DNA of 40,076 nt from an uncultured Candidatus Melainabacteria bacterium. GTDB lineage: Bacteria > Cyanobacteriota > Vampirovibrionia > Gastranaerophilales > Gastranaerophilaceae. Shown piece after piece: positions 8,353 through 14,854 of this stretch. Under the pieces are notes generated by a model. It worked only from the letters and a program-made list of their open reading frames with translations, was not told the DNA's origin and did not search any database. Position numbers and translations under genes: made by a program. The stretch spans positions 1-40,076 of the forward strand of contig CAMUPF010000016.1 in the NCBI GenBank assembly GCA_947090755.1. Reading direction: 5' to 3'. Positions within the stretch are counted from its first letter, which is position 1. Each line of letters begins with the position of its first letter.

Positions 8353-9040
8353 TTTTCGCCACCTCATTTAATATTCTAAACTCATCACCTTTGATCTCTC
8401 CTGCTGTGAAAGCCTGCAAATCAATGCTGCGCATTTTCCTCGTGCGCCCTGTTTTAAGTTTGAAACCAAAATCATCTTGAAAAGAATTTTCCAGATTTTC
8501 ACTGTTCAAGACAACAAGATTTGCCCCTGTTGCCTTGGCTGTTTGCGCCGCTCTCTGTTCAACAAGATCTTCAAGGCGTGCTGCGATCTTCATGTAGAAC
8601 CCGTCAGAAAAAGACTTTCTCACACTTAAACGTGTGGCTGATCTGCGGTTTTTACGATATTCATCTGAACAAATATAATCAGCATACCCCAAAGAAAATG
8701 CCGCAGATCCTCGTTTTACCATTGTCAAAGCAAGATCTACGTTTTCGGCTGCTCCATAAAAGCTATAAGTTGAAGAAGTCGAAAGTGCAAGAACACTAAA
8801 AAAATCGGCAACAGCACATCTAAATTGTGAAAAACAAAGCGATCCGTCTGTAAGTTTCTCTTGTTTTTTAATGTTCTTGCTTTTAATCGTGCCTTGAAGC
8901 TGAAATTCCTCGATCTGATATTTTGTCATAAGAATATTTGCGCGCTCCATTGCAGCGGCTTCTTCGGCTTCGGTTGCTCCGTTTGCGCGACTGATCTCAA
9001 GCAATTTTTTTATTTTTTCTATAATATCGCTTTTATTCAT
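8339..9040 (-). CDS. DUF2786 domain phage protein
   Basis: The first ~45 residues match the DUF2786 pattern: a lysine-rich helix (IIEKIKKLLEISR), then GATEAEEAAAMERA and LMTKYQIEE. The remaining ~190 residues contain a possible nucleic-acid-binding part rich in Arg and Ser (RKNRRSATRLSVRKS). Function of the family is unknown; it is frequent in phages. In the leftward early operon next to GapR-like and nuclease genes, a role in DNA handling is plausible, but this is inference from position. Confidence 0.75.
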   Translation of the reverse strand: MNKSDIIEKIKKLLEISRANGATEAEEAAAMERANILMTKYQIEEFQLQGTIKSKNIKKQEKLTDGSLCFSQFRCAVADFFSVLALSTSSTYSFYGAAENVDLALTMVKRGSAAFSLGYADYICSDEYRKNRRSATRLSVRKSFSDGFYMKIAARLEDLVEQRAAQTAKATGANLVVLNSENLENSFQDDFGFKLKTGRTRKMRSIDLQAFTAGEIKGDEFRILNEVAKNEKS

Positions 9041-9042
9041 TG

Positions 9043-9327
9043 CTAAATATCCAATGCTTTTCGATATGTTTCTAACAAATATTCTTGTTCTTCTCTGTCG
9101 GCGACGTTCATTTTGCGAAGTTTTATAATCTTTCGCATAATTTTGACGTCAAAGCCTACGGCCTTCGCTTCGGCGAAAATATCGCGTATGTCCGAAGATA
9201 TACCGTTGCGTTCTTCTTCTAAACGTTCTATACGCTCAATCAGGCTTCTTAATCTTTGGCAATCTATGCCGCCGACTTTAATATTTTCGGCTTCTTTAAC
9301 TGTCTTTTCAGATGTTGCAATATCCAT
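9043..9327 (-). CDS. GapR-like (DUF2312) DNA-binding protein
   Basis: Residues 18-94 match the GapR/DUF2312 family: a long coiled-coil helix (LRSLIERIERLEEERNGISS), the conserved DIRDIFAEAKAVGFDVKIMR segment, and the end REEQEYLLETYRKAL. GapR of Caulobacter is a nucleoid-associated protein that clamps overtwisted AT-rich DNA ahead of moving forks and polymerases. Phage copies probably act on phage or host DNA topology. The family is a marker for alphaproteobacterial hosts. It lies 2 bases upstream of the DUF2786 gene. Confidence 0.9.
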   Translation of the reverse strand: MDIATSEKTVKEAENIKVGGIDCQRLRSLIERIERLEEERNGISSDIRDIFAEAKAVGFDVKIMRKIIKLRKMNVADREEQEYLLETYRKALDI

Positions 9328-9342
9328 TTCATTAACCTTTCA

Positions 9343-10326
9343 TTAAAGTTTTTTGATTTTAGAAACCCAAAATGTCGATTTCTTTTCATATTGTTTGCGA
9401 AGATCGTCCGGCATGGCCTTTGCGTCAACGCTTGTCCGGCTGCGCTCTGTGCCGATAATTTCAAAACTTGTTCCAACGAAGGCGTGCGGTATAGATTTGA
9501 ATGTTGCTTTTACTTCCTCGTCGATTTCGTCGTATTCATCTTTTAACGGTTTTAACTCTTCACGCCGTTGCAGTTTTTCTTCTAGCAATTCGTTATTGAT
9601 GAGATCCGCCGGTTTATTTATCACATCGCCAAGACAAAGCGACGCGAACGGGCAGCGATCGCATAAGTGCGGTTGATAGTTGGCTTCCGGATAAATTCCT
9701 TTCTTCTTCATCTCCCAAAGGCGTTCAAGGCGCGATAAAACATATTCGCACTCGCCATAATCAAGCGTAACAAGGATCAATTTTTCAGTTCTAAAGTTTG
9801 AAAGAATAAATAACCCTGCTTCTTGGTTGTTTCCGTAAAGATAAAGCTGCATTTGACGCAAATATTTCCGGTAAAGCGGTTTTTTGTTAAAATCTTCCAA
9901 AGAATTAAGCATATTAAACGAGTTTTCGTTCATTGACTTAATTTCAATCGGGATCGCTTTTCCGTTCCACAGAATTTTGCCGTCAATTTTTCCGCGCGCA
10001 ATAGTTTCTCCGGATCTGTTTTTTATCTCAAACGGTGTTTGCGCTTCCACAAATTCAAGGCCTAATTCATAGCCAAGGCGATTTTTAACGCTTTCTTCCT
10101 CTTTGTTTCCGGCGTCAAATATAGCCTGCAATCCGGTGTCATGAAGTTCGCGTTTGTCCCAATCAAGAAGGGAGTGTATCATATAGCGGTCGCACTCGTT
10201 AATGTCTGAACAGGTAAACGCAGACTTTGGATAACGGTTTATTTTGGCGTTAAGCACATCTTTTCTTTTGGCTACAATGTGATCGGCAAGACTTAAAGCG
10301 TCGTCAATAGTTACTAATCTTGACAT
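9343..10326 (-). CDS. PD-(D/E)XK nuclease, Cas4/RecB-like with probable Fe-S cluster
   Basis: The start MSRLVTIDD at 10326 has a GGAAGGA Shine-Dalgarno; a longer frame upstream would overlap the previous gene. The 327-residue protein shows the nuclease core: Asp115, then Glu128 and Lys130 in IPIEIKS, then the QxxxY motif at 158-162. Cys45 (in SDINECDRY) and Cys222, Cys225 and Cys231 (in LCDRCPFASLC) match the four-cysteine 4Fe-4S arrangement of Cas4/AddB-type nucleases. Probable role: DNA end-processing in phage recombination. It is paired with the 10328-11065 gene, one base apart. No CRISPR genes are near, so it is a phage exonuclease rather than a Cas protein. Confidence 0.85.
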   Translation of the reverse strand: MSRLVTIDDALSLADHIVAKRKDVLNAKINRYPKSAFTCSDINECDRYMIHSLLDWDKRELHDTGLQAIFDAGNKEEESVKNRLGYELGLEFVEAQTPFEIKNRSGETIARGKIDGKILWNGKAIPIEIKSMNENSFNMLNSLEDFNKKPLYRKYLRQMQLYLYGNNQEAGLFILSNFRTEKLILVTLDYGECEYVLSRLERLWEMKKKGIYPEANYQPHLCDRCPFASLCLGDVINKPADLINNELLEEKLQRREELKPLKDEYDEIDEEVKATFKSIPHAFVGTSFEIIGTERSRTSVDAKAMPDDLRKQYEKKSTFWVSKIKKL

Positions 10327-10327
10327 T

Positions 10328-11065
10328 TTATTTTCCTTCCAACCAGTTAATGACTTCATCGTAGTTTTTAACAAGAAGATCGTGCGGATCTTTGATGTTA
10401 AATTTTGATATGAATGCAGAAACATCTTGTTCAGACTTTCCGGACTTCTGATAAATCGCATAAAAGCGGTTGAATTGCGCTTGGCTTATTTTATTTTCTG
10501 ACTGCGACTTTTTGTCGTATGTTACTTTAGGAGCCTTTGATTGGTCTATTCCGGCGGCCTTTACTTGATCCCAAGTTAAATTCCTAATTCCCAAAATGCG
10601 CGTAACACCATTAACAACCATGTTTGAATAAGCGGCTTTACGAATGTTTGTTTCGTCTATTTCAGACAATGGCTTCGTCCCTTCTTTTGACTTTGAAAAG
10701 AACGCGTCTTTCTGGCTGCAAGTGCCGACGGCTGTTATAATATCACGGCCTAATGTAAATTCTCCGGAATATTCATAAAAATAAAATTGCCCTTGTTCGT
10801 CCGATGAAATAATCTTTTCAGACTTAATATTACGCCAATTAACGCCAAATAAACGACCGATTTTTTCCGCTCCTGAAGATGTCAAATAAGGCTTTCCTTG
10901 CTGATCCACCCAATCGTTTTCATTTGTGCGCTTCAAGGCCAACGTTACAATTTGATCTAATTGTGCGACGCGACGGTTTGCTGCGGCCAAAATATCTTCC
11001 GTTAAGTCAAGTTGTGTGTCTTGAGGGTTAAAGGCGATAATTTCATTTTGATTTAAGTCTGTCAT
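10328..11065 (-). CDS. Phage protein, possible ssDNA-annealing partner of the nuclease
   Basis: A 245-residue soluble protein. The N-terminal ~190 residues include QGKPYLTSSGAEKIGRLFGV, a long central region with aromatic residues, and AAYSNMVVNGVTRILGIRNL. A C-terminal helical segment (about 195-240) resembles small helical DNA- or partner-binding tails. I do not assign it to a named family. Its gene lies directly upstream of an exonuclease-like gene, the usual arrangement of phage annealase-exonuclease pairs such as Red beta and Red exo, so a recombination role is an inference from position only. Confidence 0.6.
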   Translation of the reverse strand: MTDLNQNEIIAFNPQDTQLDLTEDILAAANRRVAQLDQIVTLALKRTNENDWVDQQGKPYLTSSGAEKIGRLFGVNWRNIKSEKIISSDEQGQFYFYEYSGEFTLGRDIITAVGTCSQKDAFFSKSKEGTKPLSEIDETNIRKAAYSNMVVNGVTRILGIRNLTWDQVKAAGIDQSKAPKVTYDKKSQSENKISQAQFNRFYAIYQKSGKSEQDVSAFISKFNIKDPHDLLVKNYDEVINWLEGK

Positions 11066-11067
11066 AG

Positions 11068-11277
11068 TTAAAAATCCTCTGATAAATGGGTTTGATACAT
11101 AGAAAAGTGAAGCGTGTCTAACTCTTGACGGTATTCGGCCGACAATTTTTTATTTTCTGCCAACCGTCTTTCCACTCTGTCAAAAGCTGCATTTTTTTCG
11201 TTAATCAAATAAGCGACAAGTATTATTGAAAGAACGACCAAGAAGCTGCTGACGAAATTTATAAAAAACTCTCTCAT
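11068..11277 (-). CDS. Small membrane-anchored coiled-coil protein
   Basis: Start MREFFINF at 11277, with an AGGG Shine-Dalgarno and a 4-base ATGA overlap with the preceding gene's stop. The 69-residue product has one transmembrane helix (about residues 5-27) and then a charged coiled coil (VERRLAENKKLSAEYRQEL). This topology suggests a small inner-membrane protein with its C-terminal half in the cytoplasm or periplasm. Function unknown. Confidence 0.6.
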   Translation of the reverse strand: MREFFINFVSSFLVVLSIILVAYLINEKNAAFDRVERRLAENKKLSAEYRQELDTLHFSMYQTHLSEDF

Positions 11278-11708
11278 TTTGATACCCTGCATAATTCGTT
11301 GATAAAATTCGCCGTTCCCTTATTTATAGCGGCGATTACCTTTTCTTCTGCCGTTAATGGAACGGTGTCGCGTTTTGTTTCTTCAACCGGCTGTTCGCGA
11401 TAAGGATTGCTTTTAGTCATAGGGAAGCCGTAAATTTCGTTAATGACAAATTCAAAGAAATAAACACAACTGTTATGTTCGACATCTTCTCCGGAAGAAA
11501 CAAATTCTTCGGATAATGCTTCGCGTGCGTCGCTTGACCGCGTTGGCGGACAGCGGAAAATACGGTGTCCGTTTTCGTCTTCGTCGTCAAACTCCCAATA
11601 AGGATTGCTGTTCAGCCAATCGGGGATTTTATCTTCGATCTGCTTTTCTACTTCTTTAATGAAGCGTTGCATTGCTTTTGCGTAGAGTTCTTTTTTATCG
11701 CTATTCAT
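11274..11708 (-). CDS. Hypothetical acidic phage protein (144 aa)
   Basis: An acidic protein with a helical N terminus (residues 1-35), a central Trp/Glu/Asp-rich part (YWEFDDEDENGHRIF), and a helical C terminus. No family recognised. It is the second gene from the leftward promoter. The start has a weak TAGGTG Shine-Dalgarno 7 bases after the upstream stop. Confidence 0.6.
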   Translation of the reverse strand: MNSDKKELYAKAMQRFIKEVEKQIEDKIPDWLNSNPYWEFDDEDENGHRIFRCPPTRSSDAREALSEEFVSSGEDVEHNSCVYFFEFVINEIYGFPMTKSNPYREQPVEETKRDTVPLTAEEKVIAAINKGTANFINELCRVSK

Positions 11709-11715
11709 GACGCAC

Positions 11716-11988
11716 CTACCAACTAAAACGAATCATTGTTTGGTTGCGGGAATTTCTTTCAACTATCACAAGCGGCTCGCCGTATTTATCAGTAAATGCG
11801 GCAAATTCCGGAAGATGAATAATGTCGTAAACCTCGTTTCCGTTTTTCTCTTCTTGGAAATTAAGGGTGCAAGTTTTATTTGCGATTTGCTTTTCGGTCA
11901 TACTGCATTGACACCAAGTTTCTTTGTTGCCACGTAAAACCTTTGCTAGTTTTTGAAGATCTTTCTTCATTTGTTTTGTATCTATCAT
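11716..11988 (-). CDS. First gene of the leftward early operon, unknown function
   Basis: The ATG at 11988 (MIDTKQMKK) is preferred because it follows the strong initiation element AAGGTGGCGAAAATG; an in-frame GTG lies 9 bases upstream but overlaps the Shine-Dalgarno. The 90-residue product has a basic N-terminal helix and CQC and TCT cysteine-containing stretches. No family recognised. It is directly downstream of the PL-like promoter and operators, the position of early host-takeover or antirepressor genes. Confidence 0.6.
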   Translation of the reverse strand: MIDTKQMKKDLQKLAKVLRGNKETWCQCSMTEKQIANKTCTLNFQEEKNGNEVYDIIHLPEFAAFTDKYGEPLVIVERNSRNQTMIRFSW

Positions 11989-12030
11989 TTTCGCCACCTT
12001 TAATAAAAGTTAATTTCTGTTTACAATACG

Positions 12031-12059
12031 ATGTTACGATATTCATAACAATAAGTCAA
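12031..12059 (-). promoter_or_regulatory. PL-like leftward early promoter
   Basis: On the minus strand TTGACT (12059-12054), 17 bases, TAACAT (12036-12031). Operator copy 12033-12049 fills the spacer and overlaps the -10, exactly as in the rightward promoter at 13079-13107. It drives the genes from 11988 leftward to the recombinase. Confidence 0.75.
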
Positions 12060-12107
12060 TAGCAAAATTGCACATTTCGTAACATTTTTTATTGCGAAAT
12101 CCATAAC
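12033..12107. promoter_or_regulatory. OL-like operator cluster (three 17-bp sites)
   Basis: Three copies of an imperfect palindrome: GTTACGATATTCATAAC (12033-12049), ATTGCACATTTCGTAAC (12067-12083) and ATTGCGAAATCCATAAC (12091-12107). Consensus with the other cluster is about GTTRYGAWWWTYRTAAC. They surround the leftward promoter and are most likely binding sites for the XRE repressor encoded at 12603-12986 and perhaps the Cro-like protein. Confidence 0.75.
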
Positions 12108-12130
12108 ACTTTGAATTTTCAAAGGAAACC

Positions 12131-12163
12131 AAGCAAAAAAAATATGGCAAAAATGCCATATTT
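12131..12163 (-). terminator. Terminator of the repressor operon
   Basis: Perfect 10-bp stem AAATATGGCA / TGCCATATTT with a 4-base loop. On the minus strand the stem is followed by a run of T (TTTTTTTGC). It is 20 bases past the stop of the 12183-12599 gene and separates the repressor operon from the leftward promoter. Confidence 0.8.
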
Positions 12164-12182
12164 AGAAAAATGATGTGGATTA

Positions 12183-12599
12183 TTATTTTTTACGAACAGA
12201 AAACACAAACAGAGCAGTAAATATCAAGGCCGGAATGATTAATGTTAAATTAGCGGCTGTCTTTCCAGAATTATCAAAAGACAGAAAACCTTTAGTCGAA
12301 AGGCATAGCAAAACCATGATCGCAGCAAATGCAATCACCCCACCAACATATCCCACAACTATTTTCCGGTTAATATTCTTAATTTTTTGATAAGTTTCTT
12401 TGTAATGGTATAAGGAATAGATCAAACAAAATGAGAATCCAATAGCAACAAAAGCCAAAATAAACGTATATATTTTTGAAAAAATAAAAACTAACGCAGC
12501 AAAACCAAAAGAAAAAGTATATTGTATTGCCGCGAGGGCTACCAATATTCCAACAAGATACAACGATCCTTTTATAAGGTCTTTGTTTTCTTGTTTCAT
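12183..12599 (-). CDS. Four-helix membrane protein co-transcribed with the repressor
   Basis: A 138-residue protein with four predicted transmembrane helices (about residues 11-27, 30-65 in two parts, 82-100 and 115-133), separated by a basic loop (HYKETYQKIKNINRK). The gene starts 3 bases after the repressor gene and ends at a strong terminator, so it is expressed in the lysogen. Membrane proteins in this position often act in superinfection exclusion or lysogenic conversion. That role is an inference; no family recognised. Confidence 0.65.
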   Translation of the reverse strand: MKQENKDLIKGSLYLVGILVALAAIQYTFSFGFAALVFIFSKIYTFILAFVAIGFSFCLIYSLYHYKETYQKIKNINRKIVVGYVGGVIAFAAIMVLLCLSTKGFLSFDNSGKTAANLTLIIPALIFTALFVFSVRKK

Positions 12600-12602
12600 T
12601 GG

Positions 12603-12986
12603 CTACTCCCTTTCTCTGTCTGCTCTTGTCGGTATTTTTGCCGATTTAACAGTATTTTGAGAAGTTTCCTCTTGTGCTTCGCGTGAAGCGATAGATTTTA
12701 CTGCTTTTAATAAAGCCATGTCTTCGGCCGAAATTGCCTCTTGTGCTTTATAGCTCCATAATTCTTCTTCGGTTATATCTCCAGAGATAAAATCAAGAAA
12801 GGCTGTGCGATCAAATTCAAGATATGCGGCAGCTGTTTTTATTTGGTGGGTCTGAATACTCCACCGCCCTGTTTTTATCTCAGAAATCCGCGCGCGATCA
12901 ACGCCGATAACTTCAGCTAAACCGGCTTGCGTTTTTCCTAACTCCTTTAATCTTCTTGTTAGCCAAAAATCCTGTTCTTTTTCCAT
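12603..12986 (-). CDS. XRE-family HTH repressor (CI-like)
   Basis: A 127-residue protein whose residues 8-60 form an XRE/Cro-type helix-turn-helix: LKELGKTQAGLAEVIGV, then DRARISEIKTG (recognition helix). The C-terminal 65 residues are helical and end in a charged tail; there is no LexA-like peptidase domain, so induction must work by another route than RecA-stimulated self-cleavage. It is divergent from the Cro-like gene and flanked by six copies of a 17-bp operator. Start has a GAGGG Shine-Dalgarno. Confidence 0.85.
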   Translation of the reverse strand: MEKEQDFWLTRRLKELGKTQAGLAEVIGVDRARISEIKTGRWSIQTHQIKTAAAYLEFDRTAFLDFISGDITEEELWSYKAQEAISAEDMALLKAVKSIASREAQEETSQNTVKSAKIPTRADRERE

Positions 12987-13005
12987 TTTCTACCCTCTTT
13001 AATAT

Positions 13006-13105
13006 CTTGCGAAAATCGTAACATTTTTATTCAAAAAAATCAAGTTTTAAATTGTTATGAAAATTATAACATTTTAGCTTGACAATCTGTTGCGAATATC
13101 ATAAC
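13006..13105. promoter_or_regulatory. OR-like operator cluster (three 17-bp sites)
   Basis: CTTGCGAAAATCGTAAC (13006-13022), GTTATGAAAATTATAAC (13054-13070, near-perfect palindrome) and GTTGCGAATATCATAAC (13089-13105). The first covers the -10 of the repressor promoter, and the third fills the spacer and touches the -10 of the rightward promoter. The middle site lies between the two promoters. This arrangement suits a repressor/Cro switch. Confidence 0.75.
13015..13043 (-). promoter_or_regulatory. Candidate promoter of the repressor gene
   Basis: On the minus strand TTGATT (13043-13038), 17 bases, TACGAT (13020-13015). It is overlapped at the -10 by operator 13006-13022, implying negative autoregulation. 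Confidence 0.5.
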
Positions 13106-13107
13106 TT
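13079..13107 (+). promoter_or_regulatory. PR-like rightward early promoter
   Basis: TTGACA (13079-13084), 17 bases, TAACTT (13102-13107), with operator 13089-13105 inside the spacer. The Cro-like gene starts 23 bases downstream with Shine-Dalgarno GAAAGGA. Confidence 0.75.
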
Positions 13108-13129
13108 TATTTTGAAAGGATATAAAACC

Positions 13130-13321
13130 ATGATAAATTGCAAAAATCTTTTTAAGGTAATGACGCCCTATAAAGTGGCAAAAATACTCAATATTCCTAT
13201 TTCAACGGTTTATTCGTGGAAACGTTTTAACAAAATCCCTGTATGGCGCGAAGGTGCAATCTTAACGGCATGCAGCAGATTAGGCATAGACATTTCTGAT
13301 TGCGAGGTAAAAAATGCGTAA
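13130..13321 (+). CDS. Cro-like HTH protein
   Basis: Start at 13130 follows GAAAGGATATAAAACC. The 63-residue protein has an HTH pattern: TPYKVAKILNIPISTVYSWKR, then a short wing. Gene position (first rightward gene, opposite the repressor) and size make it the Cro-like antagonist that should bind the same 17-bp operators. It could also act as an activator of the CII type; position favours Cro. Its stop overlaps the next start by 8 bases. Confidence 0.75.
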   Translation: MINCKNLFKVMTPYKVAKILNIPISTVYSWKRFNKIPVWREGAILTACSRLGIDISDCEVKNA

Positions 13322-13595
13322 AATTCCGGTTAATTATAACGAACTCAAAGCGACTTGCATCGAATTAAGTAAAAAAAATGACGAGTTAGAAGGCAAATTT
13401 GACAAATCAAATAAAATGCTGATTACGGCAAATAATACCATTTTAGAAATCGCAATATTATCAATAAAGTTAAAAACTATTTCCGACAGAATAATCAATC
13501 ATCACAAACAGGAAGAACTACTTTACAAGATCCTGTTCTGGTGCATTGCGATTGCAAACATCATCAGTTTTGCTTGGATGGTCGTTTATCAATAA
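13314..13595 (+). CDS. Coiled-coil protein with C-terminal membrane anchor
   Basis: A 93-residue protein: charged coiled coil in residues 8-70 and one hydrophobic helix near the C terminus (ILFWCIAIANIISFAWMVV). Tail-anchored architecture. No family recognised. Rightward early operon, overlapping the Cro-like gene. Confidence 0.6.
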   Translation: MRKIPVNYNELKATCIELSKKNDELEGKFDKSNKMLITANNTILEIAILSIKLKTISDRIINHHKQEELLYKILFWCIAIANIISFAWMVVYQ

Positions 13596-13605
13596 GGATT
13601 GAACA

Positions 13606-14148
13606 ATGGCGCGAAAAAATGGTGTTGATATATGGAAACGGATTGTCGCGGCAGAAGCAACGGCAATGCGTGGCGTTAAAAATTTACAATACGCAAACGG
13701 GCGCGCTATAAATTCAGAAGATGATCTTTGCTCCGAAATGGTGCGGTGGTGGGATCTTGTCTTTCCGGACAGGAAACAAGACTTTATTCATATACCCAAT
13801 GAAGGAAGCGGATCGGCAAAACGCGGGCGTGAACTTAAAAAAATAGGTGTTCGCGCCGGTATTCCGGATTATCTCGTTTGTAAATATGGGAAACCTGTTG
13901 GTTGGATAGAGGTTAAATTCGGTAAAAACAAATTACTTCCGGAACAAATAAAGTTCCGAGACGTGTGCATGGCTCACGATGTGAAATGGGTAGAAGTTCG
14001 CAGCTTCGATCAATTCAAGCAGTGCCTGCAAAAGTGGGGGCTTTATAATCCGGAAACGGATAAGCCGAAATTTTTTCAAGAAGTGAAAACGGAGAAGCCC
14101 CTTGATATTAACAAGATATTTAAAAAGGTGGCGAAAAATGAAAAGTAA
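13606..14148 (+). CDS. VRR-NUC family nuclease
   Basis: A 180-residue protein with a VRR-NUC (PD-(D/E)XK) core: Glu43, Gly-rich GSGSAKRGRELKKIGVRAG, then Asp88 in IPDYL and Glu102, Lys104 in GWIEVKFG. Stand-alone VRR-NUC proteins are common in phages and are thought to be structure-specific (Holliday-junction-like) nucleases working in replication or recombination. The C-terminal ~40 residues are a lysine-rich extension ending KVAKNEK. This end overlaps the start of the next gene. Confidence 0.85.
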   Translation: MARKNGVDIWKRIVAAEATAMRGVKNLQYANGRAINSEDDLCSEMVRWWDLVFPDRKQDFIHIPNEGSGSAKRGRELKKIGVRAGIPDYLVCKYGKPVGWIEVKFGKNKLLPEQIKFRDVCMAHDVKWVEVRSFDQFKQCLQKWGLYNPETDKPKFFQEVKTEKPLDINKIFKKVAKNEK

Positions 14149-14854
14149 ATTCATATTTTTTAATAATTTTAAGACAACGGCGGACAAATTGCCTGATGAA
14201 CTACGATTAAAATTTTATGACGCAATGACTGATTATGTTTTTAAGGATATTGAACCGAAAGATCCGGTTATATCTGCCCTTGTTTCTGCAATTAGGCCAA
14301 GTTTGGACAAAGAGGAAAAACGCGGAGGAAACAACAACCCTTTAGGTCAAAATCAATATAAAGACGTCAAAATAGGTCAAAACAGGTCAAAACAGGTCAA
14401 AGAAGAAAATAAAGAGGACAAAAAGAAAAAGCAACCAATCGAAGACGGTCAAACAGCTCAACCCTTTCTTGAAACAGGAAGTAATAAACAGGAAGATATA
14501 TCCCCCGAAGATGATAAATCATCTTCTACCCCCTTTAGGAATGATGACGAAATAATCGACATTGAAGAGTTGATTGCGAAAACACCGAAAAGAAACACAT
14601 TTAAGAAACCTACGCTTGAAGAAGTCAAAAGTTACATTGCGGAAAAAAATCTTTGTGTCGATCCGGAAAAATTTATGTCGTATTTTGAAGCGGGAAACTG
14701 GAAAGACAGCGAAGGAAAACAGGTTAAGAGTTGGAAGCAAAAGTTAATCACTTGGGACGATCAAGGGCGCAAACGCCGGACAATAGACGCGGCGCGTGGT
14801 CTTTTGGCCGGTGCGGTTAAATCTGACACTTATGGAAAGGATACGCCGTTATGA
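14138..14854 (+). CDS. Phage replication initiator-like protein carrying iterons in its gene
   Basis: Start at 14138 (MKSKFIFFNN) follows AGGTGGCGAAAAATG. The 238-residue protein has an N-terminal domain (about 1-65; FFNNFKTTADKLPDELRLKF...) of the DUF6291 kind found in phage replication genes, a low-complexity Lys/Gln/Asp linker (about 70-145), and a C-terminal domain (about 155-235) with NWKDSEGKQVKSWKQKLITW, a pattern seen in phage DnaD/O-like replication proteins. The linker region carries repeated AGGTCAAAAC units, as the lambda O gene carries its origin. Overlaps the DnaC-like gene by 4 bases (ATGA). Confidence 0.75.
   Translation: MKSKFIFFNNFKTTADKLPDELRLKFYDAMTDYVFKDIEPKDPVISALVSAIRPSLDKEEKRGGNNNPLGQNQYKDVKIGQNRSKQVKEENKEDKKKKQPIEDGQTAQPFLETGSNKQEDISPEDDKSSSTPFRNDDEIIDIEELIAKTPKRNTFKKPTLEEVKSYIAEKNLCVDPEKFMSYFEAGNWKDSEGKQVKSWKQKLITWDDQGRKRRTIDAARGLLAGAVKSDTYGKDTPL
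14344..14403 (+). repeat. Iterons: candidate phage replication origin
   Basis: Ten-base units: AGGTCAAAAT (14344-14353), ACGTCAAAAT (14364-14373), AGGTCAAAAC (14374-14383), AGGTCAAAAC (14384-14393), AGGTCAAAGA (14394-14403). The last four are directly abutting, the first is 10 bases further out, so all lie in 10-bp helical phase. A purine-rich, AT-rich stretch (14401-14432) follows, suitable for unwinding. A degenerate sixth copy is at 14445-14454. Confidence 0.65.

Noticed and set aside
9343-10326. Cas4-like gene as a sign of a CRISPR-Cas locus.
   Set aside because: No repeats of CRISPR type and no other cas genes in the window; the neighbourhood is a phage recombination module.
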